DNA of 64,000 nt from Myxocyprinus asiaticus (GCF_019703515.2 NC_059372.1:17140492-17204491), one strand, 5' to 3'. Numbered from the stretch's first letter, positions 51,690 through 62,085 are shown. Translations and numbers: made by a program. The notes: generated by a model not told the origin, from the sequence alone.

Positions 51690-52599
51690 GTATTCTATTA
51701 GCAAATGTTCAGTCTCTGGACAACAAGCTCTGCGAGCTGAGAGCGCGGATCTCTTTCCAACGAGAGACGAGGGACTGCTGCATTATCTGCCTTACAGAAA
51801 CTTGGATGTCTGTGGAGATTCCAGACTCACTGGGTTCTTCGTGCACCGAGCGGACAGAGCGAAAGACCTCTCAGGTAAAAGCAGAGGAGGTGTTGTATGT
51901 TTTATGATTAACAAATCCTGGTGTGATCAGAGGAACATACATTCTATCAAGTCTTTCTGCTCTCCTGATCTGGAATTTCTCATGCTTCTGTGTCGACCAT
52001 TCTGGCTACCGAGGGAATTCACAGCGGTCATTATCACTGCTGTGTACATCCCGCCACAAGCTGACACAGACCGGGCACTCAAGGAACTATATGGAATTAT
52101 AAGCAAGCAGGAAACCATGCACTCTGACACATTCATTGTGACCGGGGACTTTAACAAAGCCAATCTCAAATCAGTCGCACCAAAATACAACCAACACATT
52201 AGTTTTAACACACAAGGGGACTGGGTTTTGGACCATTGCTACTCTCCCTTCCGGGATGGCTACAAATCCCTCCCCCGCCCACCATTTGGCAAATCAGACC
52301 ACTCTTCCATTCTGCTTCTGCCCGCTTACAGGCAGAAACTGAAACAGGAAGCACCTACCCTCAGAACGATCCAGTGCTTCTCGGACCAATCAGACTCTAC
52401 GCTACAAGACTGTTTTGATCACACGGACTGGGAGATGTTCCGGTCCGCCTCTGATGACGACATCGAGCTTTACGCTGATAGCGTAACATGTTTCATCAGA
52501 AAGTGCATAGAGGATGTTGTTCCGACCAAAACAATACGAATCTACCCAAACCAGAAACCTTGGATTAATAGCGATGTTCGCGCGGACCTCCGCTTTTAA
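51690..52599 (+). pseudogene. L2 AP-type endonuclease domain, frameshifted
   Basis: In one frame: LANVQSLDNKL and CLTETWMSVEIPDS (the catalytic Glu region). A frameshift near 51830 moves to VHRADRAKDLSGKSRGG, AVYIPPQADTDRAL, FIVTGDFNKANL (catalytic Asp) and GKSDHSSILLLP (SDH at 52294-52302). The apurinic-endonuclease motifs are all present but spread over two frames. It would nick target DNA for target-primed reverse transcription if intact. Confidence 0.85.
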
Positions 52600-54235
52600 T
52601 TCCAGGAACATGGAGGAGCATAAACAAGCCAGTTATGCCCTCCGAAAAACTATCAGAACAGCAAAACATCAGTACAGGAACAAGATTGAAGGACAGTTTA
52701 ACACCACCAACTCTAGAAGCATGTGGCAGGGAATTAACATCATCACGGACTTTAAAGGGAATAAAAACTCTGGCGTGAACACCGCTGCCTCTCTCCCGGA
52801 TTAGCTAAATACTTTTTATGCTCGTTTCGAGGGAAATAACACCGCCCTCGCAGAGAGAGCTCTCGCGGCCGAAGCTTCAGAGGTTAGTTCACTCTCCGTC
52901 TCTGTAGCGGATGTAACCCAATCCTTCCGACAGGTGAATATCCACAAAGCCGTGGGTCCAGACGGCATTCTGGGCAGCGTCATCAGAGCGTGTGCGAACC
53001 AACTGGCTGGTGTTTTTACGGACATTTTCAACCTTTCCCTCTCTTTGTCTGTAGTCCCCACATGCTTTAAAACGCCCACCATTGTGCCCGTTCCAAAACA
53101 ATCCAAAATCACTTCCTTAAATGACTGGCGTCCTGTTGCTCTGACCCCCATCACCAGCAAATGCTTAGAGAGACTAATCAGAGATTACATCTGCTCTGTG
53201 CTGCCTCCATCACTGGACCCATTGCAGTTTGCTTACTGCAACAACCACTCCACTGATGATGCCATTGCATCTACAATACACACTGCTCTCTCCCACCTGG
53301 AATAAAAGAACACTTATGTGAGAATGTTGTTTGTAGACTACAGCTCAGTATTCAACACCATAGTGCCCTCCAAGTTTGATGAGAAACTCCGGGCTCTTGG
53401 CTTAAACAGCTCACTGTGCAGCTGGATCCTGGACTTCCTGTCAAGCAGACACCAGGTGGTTAGAATGGGCAGCAACATCTCCTCATCACTGACCCTCAAC
53501 ACTGGAGCCCAGCAGGGCTCAGCCCACTCCTGTATTCCCTGTACACACATGACTGTGTGGCAACACACAGCTCCAGTGCCATCATTAAGTTTGCTGATGA
53601 TACGACGGTGGTAGGTCTGATCACTGACAATGATGAAACAGCCTACAGAGAGGAGGTGCACACTCTGACATACTGGTGTCAGGAGCACAACCTCTCCTTC
53701 AACGTCAGTAAGACAAAGGAGCTTGTGGTGGACTTCAGGAGAAGAGAAAGAGAACACAGCCCCATCACCATCAATGGAGCACCAGTGGAGAGAGTCAGCA
53801 GCTTCAAGTTCCTGGGTGTCCACATCACTGAGGCCGTTGTGAAGAAGGCTCATCAGCGCCTCTTCTTCCTGAGACGGCTGAGGAAGTTTGGAATGAACCG
53901 CCACATCCTCACACGGTTCTACACCTGCACTGTAGAGAGCATCCTGACTGGCTGCATCTCCGCCTGGTACGGCAATAGCACCACACCGCAAAGCCCTGCA
54001 AAGGGTGGTGCGAACTGCTAGACACATCATCGGAGGTGAGCTTCCCTCCCTCCAGGACATATATACCAGGCGGTGTGTGAAAAAAGCTCGGAGGATCATC
54101 AGAGACTCCAGCCACCCGAGCCATGGGCTGTTCTCACTGCTACCATCAGGCAGGCGGTATCGCAGCATCAGGACCCGCACCAGCCGACCACATGACAGCT
54201 TCTTCCCCCAAGCAATCAGACTTTTGAACTCTTGA
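52600..54235 (+). pseudogene. L2 reverse transcriptase, multiple breaks
   Basis: Fragments in order: ALRKTIRTAKHQYRNKI (52650), AVGPDGILGSVIRACANQ with NDWRPVALTPITSKCLERLI (52934-53305, ends in TAA), LFVDYSSVFNTIVPSK (53318), LTLNTGAQQGSAHS, then after a frameshift IIKFADDTTVVGLI (FADD at 53590-53601), LSFNVSKTKELVVDFRR and the C-terminal LRRLRKFGMNRHILTRFYT. At least three frame breaks. Codon content and repeated motifs match fish L2-type LINEs. Confidence 0.85.
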
Positions 54236-54674
54236 TCTCTCACGATCAAAATACATCAGCACTGCACTTTATTACTCACTGGCTAATATTAATGACTGTC
54301 ATAAATTATATTCTCTCTTAATAACACACTGGCAACTTTCAACCGACAGCCTGAATGTCAATACAGTACAATACAACCTTACTGTATATTTTATATATAC
54401 TATATATACTATTTATATTGTATAATGTGTATTCTATATTGTGTGTATTGTATACTGCACATTGTATGTTATTATTTGTATATTGTGTTATGTGTAATTA
54501 TGTGTATATTAGATTTTAAATTGTGTTGTGTAAATCTGATGTTTATTGTAAATTGGTATATGTCTCATCACTGTCATGATTACTATGTTGCTCAGAACTG
54601 CACCCAAGAATTTCACACACTATTGCACTTGTGTGTTTGGTTGTGTGACAATAAAAGTGATTTGATTTGATTTG

Positions 54675-55593
54675 AATTGCTTGAAATAAGAGAGGGGGAC
54701 ATCTGTAGGGAGTGACTGTAGCAGGTAGATGAATTTTGGAATACAGTTCATTTTAATAACATTAACCTTCCCTATCATCGACAAATGTAATGAAGCCCAC
54801 CTGTCCACATCGCTCGAAAACATTTTTATTAAAGGGTCAAATTTAACTCTAACTAAATCACACAAATTTGCCGGGAATAAAATACCCAAATACTTAATGC
54901 CCTGTTTGAGCAACAGGAAGGCTGTTACTCGACAGTACGCTGTCAGAGCCAAAGCTTTGGATTTAGACCAATTAACTTTGTATCCTGAGAACTTGGAAAA
55001 GGAACTAATAATTCTGTGGAGGCAAGGTATAGATCTAGTAGAGTCGGAGACAAATAATAAAATATCATCTGCGTAAAGCAGAAGTTTATGCGCCACACCT
55101 CCCGCCATCAGAACCGGAAAATCATCCTCCTTTCTTATCGTGGCTGCTAATGGTTCCAGGGCAAGACAGAACAATAATGGGGAAAGAGGGCAACTCTGCC
55201 GAGTGCCCCTATTCAGAGTAAAATAATGATCATCAACGTTAGTCGCATAAATATTAGCCAAAACCAACCTTTGCCCATGAATTTCTGCTTAACAATAATA
55301 ATTCTCCCTAATTTATCTTTAATATGTTTGAGAGATTTGAATTGTAGATGTTTACTTATCAATATAATGACTCCCCTGCTCTTACTTGAGCCAGCACTAA
55401 AGAAAACATGCCCACCCCATATCTTCAAAAAATGTTCAGCTTCCTGCGAGGAAAGATGTGTTTTTTGAAGTAACACTATATCACATTTCTTATGCTTAAG
55501 AAAAGAAATAACCTTCCTTCTTTTTATGGGGTGCCCCAACCCATTCACATTCCATGTGGAGAGAGACAATCCACTCATATTAACTTTTGACAT
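54675..55593 (-). pseudogene. L1 ORF2 endonuclease fused to reverse transcriptase by internal deletion
   Basis: Starts at ATG 55593: LSTWNVNGLGHPIKRRKVIS then DIVLLQKTHLSSQEAE. The catalytic Glu expected in QETH is Lys (residue 44). After ISKHLQFKSLKHIKDKLGRI the frame shifts to LANIYATNVDDHYF, which runs without break into TLNRGTRQSCPLSPLLF, a reverse-transcriptase palm motif. In intact L1 these are hundreds of residues apart. YADDILLFVSD (catalytic Asp pair) and KYLGILFPANL follow, and the frame ends at the L2 junction after LSYFKQF. Confidence 0.85.
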
Positions 55594-56635
55594 ATTGATA
55601 TAATAAAAAAAATAAATTGTGTGTCAAAAACAAGATTATACTGACCACATTCCAACATTAGTGCAACAATCAAACCCCAAACTCCCCCCGAACCAAACAA
55701 ACAGAAAAAAGAAAAACGTGCTTATTAACCCCGCGCATGACAGGCCATGTACGCCTACGAGAGCCCCCGCGACAACTTTGTCATCGGATTGCTTCTGCAC
55801 AAATTTTGTGGGGCAAAATTACATAACAGAAAATACTTTGTAAAACAAACCCCAGCCAATAGGCAGAATAAACACAAAGAATGTGTAGATTCATTCACAG
55901 AACTGTCTCAAAGTTGTGTTCCTCCACAAAACAAATTTCAGCCAATATAAAGCCATTCAGTTTCCTCTGACAGACAAATAGGTGTTCAGTGAGCCGGCTG
56001 TTTATGAGTGCAGCAGATGATGTAAAATTCCAATGTCCCGCAAAAATACTCCACAAAACAAACTCCAGACAATAGGAGGCAATAGCACAAAGAACAAACA
56101 GATTCATCCACAACTGTCCCGGAGCAGTGTTATTCCACAAAGCAAACTCCAGCCGCTAGGCGGAACCAGCACAAAAAGAACAAAACGGTTCCTCGGATGG
56201 TCAAGAGTCAAATTCACTCAGAGTCCGCATAAAAAAATACACCATGACTTACTCAGTCAGTCAACTTTATAAAAGACATCCTTTGTGTGGACATGTAGAT
56301 ATTCTGTGGCCATCCTTAATATCCATTCTCAATCTGGCCGGGAACTTCAGTGTAAAAGCAATCTTCTGTCCATGCAAAAGTTTCTTGGAATGATATTCCA
56401 CAAAACAAACTCCAGCCGCTGAGAAACACCAAATGGCTTACATGAGAAACACCAAATGGCTTACTCACTCCATTGTTTCTATGAAGGAAAGTGCTTGTTT
56501 GGGACACATAAATACTTTACGGCCATCCTTTGTATCTGTTCTCAGTTTGGCCTGAAACATCAGTGCAAAAGCGATCTTCCGTTGATGTAAGAGTTTCTTA
56601 CATTCCTTGAATCTATTGCGTTTCTCTCTTGTTGA
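55594..56635 (-). repeat. L1 inter-ORF region with tandem repeats
   Basis: The motif CACAAAACAAACTCCAGCC recurs near 55842 (diverged), 55927, 56053, 56138 and 56400, at spacings of roughly 85 nt in pairs. The block GGCCATCCTT ... TTCTCA ... TGGCC occurs at 56310 and 56521, about 210 nt apart. The tandem duplications lie between the recognisable parts of ORF1 and ORF2. Confidence 0.65.
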
Positions 56636-56639
56636 ATTT

Positions 56640-57216
56640 GCAAAGTCAGAAATTTGGCCAGAATTGATCGGGGTCTGTCCCCCTCAGCAGGTCTCCGAGC
56701 CGAAACTCTGTGAGTTCACTAAATTTCCAGCTTGTGGCCTCTTATGTCGGGCAGACTCGGGAAGAGCTCGTCTAGGAATTTCACCATATCTCTGCCTTCT
56801 TCATGCTCAGGAATTCCAACAATCCGTACATTATTTCATTGGCTCCTATTTTCCAAATCTTCCAATTTTTCCAAAATGCCCTCCACGTCTTTTCTGGTCG
56901 CTGGCGGATTAACGGATAATTCCCTTTCTGATGACTCTAGATAATCGATCCGTTTCTCAACATCTGCCATTCTTGTAACCAACTCAGAGAATTTTGTTTC
57001 CATCGCCATAATCGATCGACGTATTACAGCGAGATCTTCCAAGTCAGCAACAACCTTCGTCAGCATCACCGACAAGTTGGACAGTTGACGCTGGATTTCT
57101 CCTGCCGAACCATTTTAATCAAGTCCCTGGTCCGCAGGCCCGTCAGAGTTTTCAGCTTGAGCACGTAAGTGTCTTTTAATGTTTCCAGAGCCTGAGGATT
57201 TTGACTTTTTTGCCAT
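56640..57216 (-). pseudogene. L1 ORF1 (coiled-coil RNA-binding protein), broken
   Basis: ATG at 57216: MAKKSKSSGSGNIKRHLRAQ, one stop at codon 34, then GEIQRQLSNLSVMLTKVVAD and a heptad-like coiled coil (MAMETKFSELVTRMADVEKR, LEKLEDLENRSQ). After a stop it continues NNVRIVGIPEHEEGRDMVKF and LDELFPSLPD, the start of the RRM-like domain of L1 ORF1 proteins. In active L1 this protein trimerises and binds the element RNA. Inactive here. Confidence 0.8.
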
Positions 57217-57350
57217 GATTACCTCAAAGAACAAATATGTAGCTGGGTGTATCGAATTTTACCAGATTATAACATGAAAATAGTTAAAAAACTAGCAATG
57301 TGCGCAGAGCTCACCGCTCACACATCTGCTCCTTGCGTGTCATCACGTGA

Positions 57351-58334
57351 CCCCCCTATTATTATAAGTATTAAAGGAAATTTAAAAATGCTGGTGAGGG
57401 CAGGGCAGGCATGCAGTGACTCAGCAGACTCAGCATAGGCGCAGCATCCAGCACTCTCAGACAGCCAGTGCTGGGGAACCTGCTGTTCTTTGACTCCTGG
57501 CTGATGATCTCCTGCTGGGCTCAGCCACAGAGCTGCATGCTGAATTCAATCTGACAGCTACCTCCACTTAAATGCTGGCTTGTTGCATTCCTGTGTGATA
57601 GATGTTTTTGGCATTGGATGCGCACAGCCTCTTTGAAATCACGTGACATGGAATATGAATCAGGTTAAGGCTCTTGTATCAGAGAAGCTATGAATAATGC
57701 GTCGGTGATAGAAGAGATTGGTAAATAATTCATCATGCCACGTGTGCCTTTTTCTAAAAATAAAGTGAAAAACAGTTTATCTTTGGTTAGTGACAATTAG
57801 TGGTGTGTTGTTTTAGTCTAGCATATTGGATGTAAAATAGGATGATATTTCCGTCACCTTTACTTCAATTAATTCCAATAAAAGGTCCTTTACATCCTAT
57901 TTATTCATACATAACCTCACAGAGAATAACTAAAGAAAAAGGATATGTAACAAGCAATGTAATAAATGTTTCAATGATACCTTATTAAGAGTTGTCAAAC
58001 ATCGAACAGTGTTTTTCAAACTCTTGAAGGAAATGAGGCAACTCATTGCGATATCATGTTTTGTGTGGTAACTGTAGAGTTTTAATATGTAGTGTGCTCT
58101 TTGCTCTGGCATTCAGGTAAATGGGTACAACATCTCTCCAGGGGTAATTTGTGTCCTTTTGTACCACAGCTGTCCTTCCTGGTTCTAAAAATAAAGACTA
58201 TGCTCTTGTTCTCTGGCCAGCAACATCAACATAAAACACATACTTTTTTATGGGAGCAAATTTTTTTTATGCTGACTGTCCCAATGTGTGCAGTTTTGCT
58301 CGAAGGTCAAGAACATATTGAATTTAATTTTTGC
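57351..58334. other. intergenic, nothing certain
   Basis: A GC-balanced block at 57400-57580 has no recognised exon; the rest is AT-rich. Confidence 0.4.
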
Positions 58335-59352
58335 TCTGTGAAGGTCCCTCCTCCCAAGCCTTCCGTATGACGTCAAGCATGCCATGCAGCTTACACCCAT
58401 ACAGGAGCTCTAAGGGGGAAAACCCTGTGTAACCTAGACCGCAAATACCAGGGGTTCCAACCACTTATCCTAATTCCTAGCACCCTCGTGCACAAACTTA
58501 CGAATCATATTCTTCAGGGTGTGATTAAATCACTCGACCAACCCATCAGTTTTGGGGTGATAAACACTGGTGCGATTCAATTTAATTCCCAATAATTCAT
58601 ACAGTTAGTTAGTGTACATGACATTAAAGTTGTGCCTTGATCGGTGAGGATTTCCTTTGGAATCCCCACCCGGGAGATAACCTTGCAGAGTGCCTCCGCA
58701 ACACTATGTGCTGAGATGTTGCACAGAGGCACGGCTTCCGGATATCGTGTTGCATAATCCACTAGGACTAACACAAAGCGATATCCGCATGATGACCGCT
58801 CTAATGGCCTGACGAGGTCCATGGCAATTCTTTCGAAGGGGACCTTGATTAATGGCAGGGAGTGCAAGGATGCTTTTGGGGTGGCCATTGGATTCACCAG
58901 CTGACATTCACAGCATGCCGCACACCATCTGTGAACATCCTGTGAATGTCCTGCCAATAAAAATGGGCCATTATTTGATTCAGTGTTTTCTCTTGCCCTA
59001 AGTGACCTGCCATAGGATTATGATGAGCCGCCTGGAAAATCGTTTCCCAACGGCTCTCTGGGACTAATAACTGTGTTGTATTCTCTTTTGTTTAAGCGTC
59101 CTGAGTCACTCGATACAACCGGTCTTTAATAATGGAAAAATAGGGATGTGTGAGTGCGAGGTTCAGCTGGAGCTGTTGACCATCGATTACTCTCACTTGG
59201 TCAAAGGCGTGCTTAAGGGATTCGTCACGTGACTGCTCCAGAGGGAAATCCCCCTCAGGGAATTCCCTCAGGGTGGAACGCCCCTCCCCTGCATCATTCT
59301 GATGACGCAGACGTAGACAGCCCTGCCACCGCCTCTCCAGCCAACGCACCAC
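58335..59352 (-). pseudogene. integrase, broken
   Basis: LEQSRDESLKHAFDQVRVID and HPYFSIIKDRLYRVTQDA (59300-59095) precede the zinc-binding part (RWCAACCECQLVNP) and catalytic core in the 58957 frame: ERIAMDLVRPLE (first Asp), VDYATRYPEAVPL and ILTDQGTTL (second Asp). Beyond 58577 the third motif is readable with stops, as are KNMIRKFVHEGARN and a final EEGPS, after which similarity ends. It would insert element DNA into chromosomes if intact. Confidence 0.8.
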
Positions 59353-59429
59353 ACATCACACATCGTGATATTTGTTTCCAGGACCCATGCACACATATTC
59401 CCCTTAATAAACTCTGAAACTCAGGCCAA

Positions 59430-60044
59430 TTTCGTTCCCAAAATCAGTGGACAGGTGAGGCGGGAGCTAACCGCAGCCTCCACTCTATGCTTTTTCCCCC
59501 TGAATTTTATCTCAGCGGTCACCACAGGATACGTGTGAATATCCCCATGCACACATCGCACCCTCACCTATCTATTTGTGCCCAATGCCCTGTCTTGCAC
59601 CAAGCATTGGTGGATAGAGGTTTGAGAACAACCTGAATCCACCATAGCTTGATATGTGTCCCCTTTTATACTCACCGGTATCCGATACACCCCTGCCCGA
59701 TCAGGGGTGGCCTGTGGAGCATCAGGGATCCAGACCAGTGTCCCCACCTCCATCACTGGGCAACAATCCTGGAAGTTCCTGGCTTCCCCACAGCTCCAAC
59801 AGACCAGCCTAGGCTTCCCTACCACTCCCGTGGGGACGGTCTCGTCAACCTGGGGGGGAAAGCAGAGAGAGACAGGGGAAGTGGGGGACACAGACAAGGG
59901 GAAGGACCCCCTGAGCCAGGGGAGGGGTTTAGGCAGGGTTCCTCCCCAATTCCGGGGAGCCGGAACAGGACGGAAATGGGAGGTGCGGGGGGTTTGTGGG
60001 TTGAGATATAGGGGAGAGAGAGAGAGAGAGAGGCAGCGATTCAC
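59430..60044 (-). pseudogene. nucleocapsid knuckle and aspartic protease
   Basis: The frame opens at 60044. CWSCGEARNFQDCC is a CCHC knuckle in which the His position holds Asn (C82, C85, N90, C95). YQAMVDSGCSQTSIHQ carries the aspartic protease DSG triad (136-138). A stop at 59568 is followed in another frame by the rest of the protease. It is out of frame with the gag part upstream; the separating region contains a 30-bp inverted repeat. Confidence 0.75.
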
Positions 60045-60079
60045 TCTCTTCTCTCTCTCTCTCCCCTATATCTCAACCC
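59998..60079. repeat. perfect 30-bp inverted repeat with 22-nt spacer
   Basis: Arms 59998-60027 (GGGTTGAGATATAGGGGAGA then GA repeats) and 60050-60079 are exactly complementary. Part of each arm is (GA)n/(CT)n. Confidence 0.92.
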
Positions 60080-60217
60080 CCAACCCCCACTACCCCCCCC
60101 CACTCCCCTCGGAAACACTGTCATGTAGTCTTCGGCAAGCTGGTTGGCCACCTCCAGCGACACTGGGCGATGGCCCTACACCCACTCAGCCAAACCACGA
60201 GGAAGCTGGGAGATGAA

Positions 60218-60802
60218 TTACTCCAGTACCAACAGGTTGACAATGTCCACGGCACCGCGGATCCCCTCAGCTAGCAACCATTTCCGACAGGCATCCCGGA
60301 GCTGTTGGAAAAAGGCAAACGGGCGGCCATGCCTCCCGAACTTCCGGGATCTAAAACGCTGGCGGCTCTGCTCAGGACTACGGCCAACCCGTTGCACGAT
60401 GGCTTTCTTCAGGACTTTGTAGTCAAAGAGGCTGTCGGCAGGAAGTTGCTGGGCTGCTAGCTGCACTTCCCCAGAGTATATCGGTAACAAGCGGGCCACC
60501 CACTGGCCGAGTGGCCACTTCCACACCTCGGCGGTCTTCTCAAAGAGATTGAGGTAGGCCTCGGGATCATCATTTGGCCCCATTTTGATGAGGGTAATGG
60601 GTGATGTGGGCTCCGGGGTTGCAGCGGCAGCCCCCTCTCTGGTGATCAGGCTCCAGAACGCCTGCTGGTCCTCCGCTTGGGCCTGTAGCAGGAGTTGGAA
60701 ACGCTGTTCCTACTCCAGGCGTAACTCCATGAGGGTTTGGTGTTGGTTCTGCTGGATGCCGGCGAGGGACTTGAATACTTCGCCCAGCGGTGACAACTCC
60801 AT
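60218..60802 (-). pseudogene. Gmr1-like gag with SCAN-like capsid segment
   Basis: Starts MELSPLGEVFKSLAGIQQNQ at 60802, a Gln-rich, probably helical N-terminus. One stop (TAG at 60710-60712), then the frame is open through MGPNDDPEAYLNLFEKTAEV (60583), WPLGQWVARLLPIYSGEVQL and YKVLKKAIVQRVGRSPEQSR to a stop at 60218. The DDPEAYL(x)LFE ... W...LxPLxxGxxQ pattern matches Gmr1-like capsids, the group from which the vertebrate SCAN domain is thought to derive. It would assemble the particle if intact. Confidence 0.75.
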
Positions 60803-60843
60803 AATGACGCTGTCCTCTGATTTCTCCCGAATTTCGGCATCAC

Positions 60844-61119
60844 TGTGACAGGTTCGGACTTTTGGACAATGGAGGAGCCAGGAGGCAGTGAACAACTGAC
60901 GTGAGTATTTTTTTAGTTTTTTTACAACACAAAACCTTAACATAAAAAGGCTCTCAGTGTCCAGCATAAACAGAAGGGTCTTTTCTGTTTTTCTTTTAGA
61001 ACACAAGGTAAACACAGACTTTATTGTGTGGCACACACTCAGACACCACTCTGCCACTCTCTCTCCCTCTCTGATGCATTTGTGCTCTTTTCAGGTCTCC
61101 CTCCGCCATCACTGTAACA
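60844..61119 (-). repeat. probable 5' LTR of the Gmr1-like element
   Basis: Minus strand begins TGTTACAGTGATGG and ends GAACCTGTCACA, giving TG...CA with inverted TGTKACAG ends. AATAAA (plus-strand TTTATT at 61020-61025) is a likely LTR poly(A) signal. TGATGCCGAAATTCGGGA directly after the LTR could be a primer-binding site. There is no second LTR to compare, so the limits are inferred. Confidence 0.55.
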
Positions 61120-61166
61120 AGAAACAGGTTTTAGAGATAATGAAACCCAGGTGACGAGCCTCACCA

Positions 61167-61200
61167 CTCTCTCTCTCTCTCTCTCTCTCTCGCTCTCTCT
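61167..61200. repeat. (CT)n microsatellite
   Basis: About 16 CT units with one CG interruption, just outside the gypsy LTR. Confidence 0.85.
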
Positions 61201-61274
61201 CCCGCAGACAGATACACGAAAACTCCCCCATCCCCCAAATATTTCCCTACCCAAAAAATCTATAATTCTGTTAT

Positions 61275-61400
61275 AATTTATTGACCCTGATGTCATTCCA
61301 AACCCGTTTGACTTTTTCTTTTGTGAAATACAAAAGGAGAAATGTTGAAGAATTTACTGGCCTCTCTTTTCAATATAATGAATGCAAATGGGGACTGGCT
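61275..61400 (+). repeat. cyprinid interspersed repeat, copy 6 (fragment)
   Basis: GATGTCATTCCAAACCCGTT, then TTTGTGAAATACAAAAGGAG and AATGAATGCAAATGGGGA, the internal part of the same family as at 41645. Confidence 0.55.
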
Positions 61401-62018
61401 GTGCCCTACTGACACTGTTTTACTTATATTTGTCTTAATCTTAATAAAATCAAATCTAATGACATCTTCACAGTTTTTCAGTGCTTCCTGTAGTATGACA
61501 CTTGCAGTAAAACCCCTTCAAGGGATGCTACCGCATAATTTAAGGGATCATTTTGAACCTGGTATGTTATGCTAAGCTATGCTACACTATATACATACCG
61601 TGTCCCTCCATTGGCATGTGAATAGTTTTCATAGTACCCAGATCCACAAACACTACACTTAAAATTAGATGGCAGCTGTTCTCACATTATCTCATCCTAC
61701 AACAGATTCCCAAAATACTGCTGTGCTTGGTAGACGAGTGCAACTGGAGACTTTTTGAGACTGGACTATTCTGGACAGGTTTGTTCCCAGCAATGTGACA
61801 TAGTGAGAGTGACTGTGAGTCTAAGGAAAAAGAAAATATACGGATACTTTCACCTTCACGGGCTGACTTGTTTGAACAGCAGTAGACGAGGGGTGTATAC
61901 GAAAAGCTGTTTTGAAAACATTGCTTAGTTTTGCAATTCCATTCAGTAGTGCTAGTGTAGCAGAAATTACCTGCTTCAGCTTTAAGGACATTTTTGTATG
62001 ATAAACAATTTTGATACT

Positions 62019-62085
62019 GTTTGGTCGCCACTTGACTTCCAATGCAAAATCTGGGTTGTGAAGAAAAACCAGTTGAAAACTTGGA
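62019..62085. repeat. diverged copy of the hAT-like end found at 26970-27034
   Basis: GCCACTTGACTTCCAATGCA, AAATCTGGGTTGTGAAG and AACCAGTTGAAAAC match GCTACTTGACTTCCAATGTA, AAATCTGGGTCCTGAAG and AACCAGTTGAGAAC at 26976-27028. Confidence 0.7.

Larger units (their letters stand above)
51354..54674 (+). mobile_element. L2-like LINE inserted into the L1 reverse transcriptase region
   Basis: The 5' end at about 51354 is followed by CTCAAGATGGCGCCGAG. An endonuclease and reverse transcriptase follow in broken frames. The 3'UTR is rich in TATATACTATATATAC and the tail is AAAGTGATTTGATTTGATTT, tandem TGATT-type repeats typical of the L2 clade. Both junctions lie in L1 sequence that would be continuous without it; only AATT is shared, so a target duplication is short or absent. 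Appears nearly full length (3.3 kb). Confidence 0.85.
50062..57350 (-). mobile_element. fish L1 LINE, split by a nested L2 insertion
   Basis: Read on the minus strand: 5'UTR about 57350-57217 (contains TCACGTGATGACACGC), ORF1 from 57216, an inter-ORF region with tandem repeats, ORF2 endonuclease from 55593 fused to reverse transcriptase, an L2 insertion at 51354-54674, then the C-terminal part of ORF2 to about 50062, where AT repeats begin. L1 assignment rests on the ORF1 coiled coil followed by VRIVGIPE, and the ORF2 motifs STWNVNGLG and RGTRQSCPLSPLLFCLALEP. Multiple stops; inactive. 5' limit approximate. Confidence 0.85.
58335..61119 (-). mobile_element. Gmr1-like Ty3/gypsy retrotransposon, 3'-truncated
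   Basis: Read on the minus strand: LTR (61119-60844), gag (60802-60218), nucleocapsid knuckle and protease (60044-about 59430), integrase region (about 59352-58335). The recognisable element stops after the integrase core; no reverse transcriptase, RNase H or 3' LTR is present. Protease is followed by integrase with no reverse transcriptase between them, the order of the Gmr1-like clade. Many stops and frameshifts; inactive. No envelope gene. Confidence 0.8.

Noticed and set aside
53338..54249. 303-codon minus-strand open frame
   Set aside because: It is antisense to the L2 reverse transcriptase and its protein has no recognisable features; a shadow of the sense coding.
59656..60216. 186-codon plus-strand open frame
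   Set aside because: Antisense to the gypsy gag/protease region, with low-complexity composition from the GA/CT repeats.
58335..61119. Endogenous retrovirus
   Set aside because: There is no envelope gene, and the gag, protease and integrase style is Ty3/gypsy (Gmr1-like), not retroviral.
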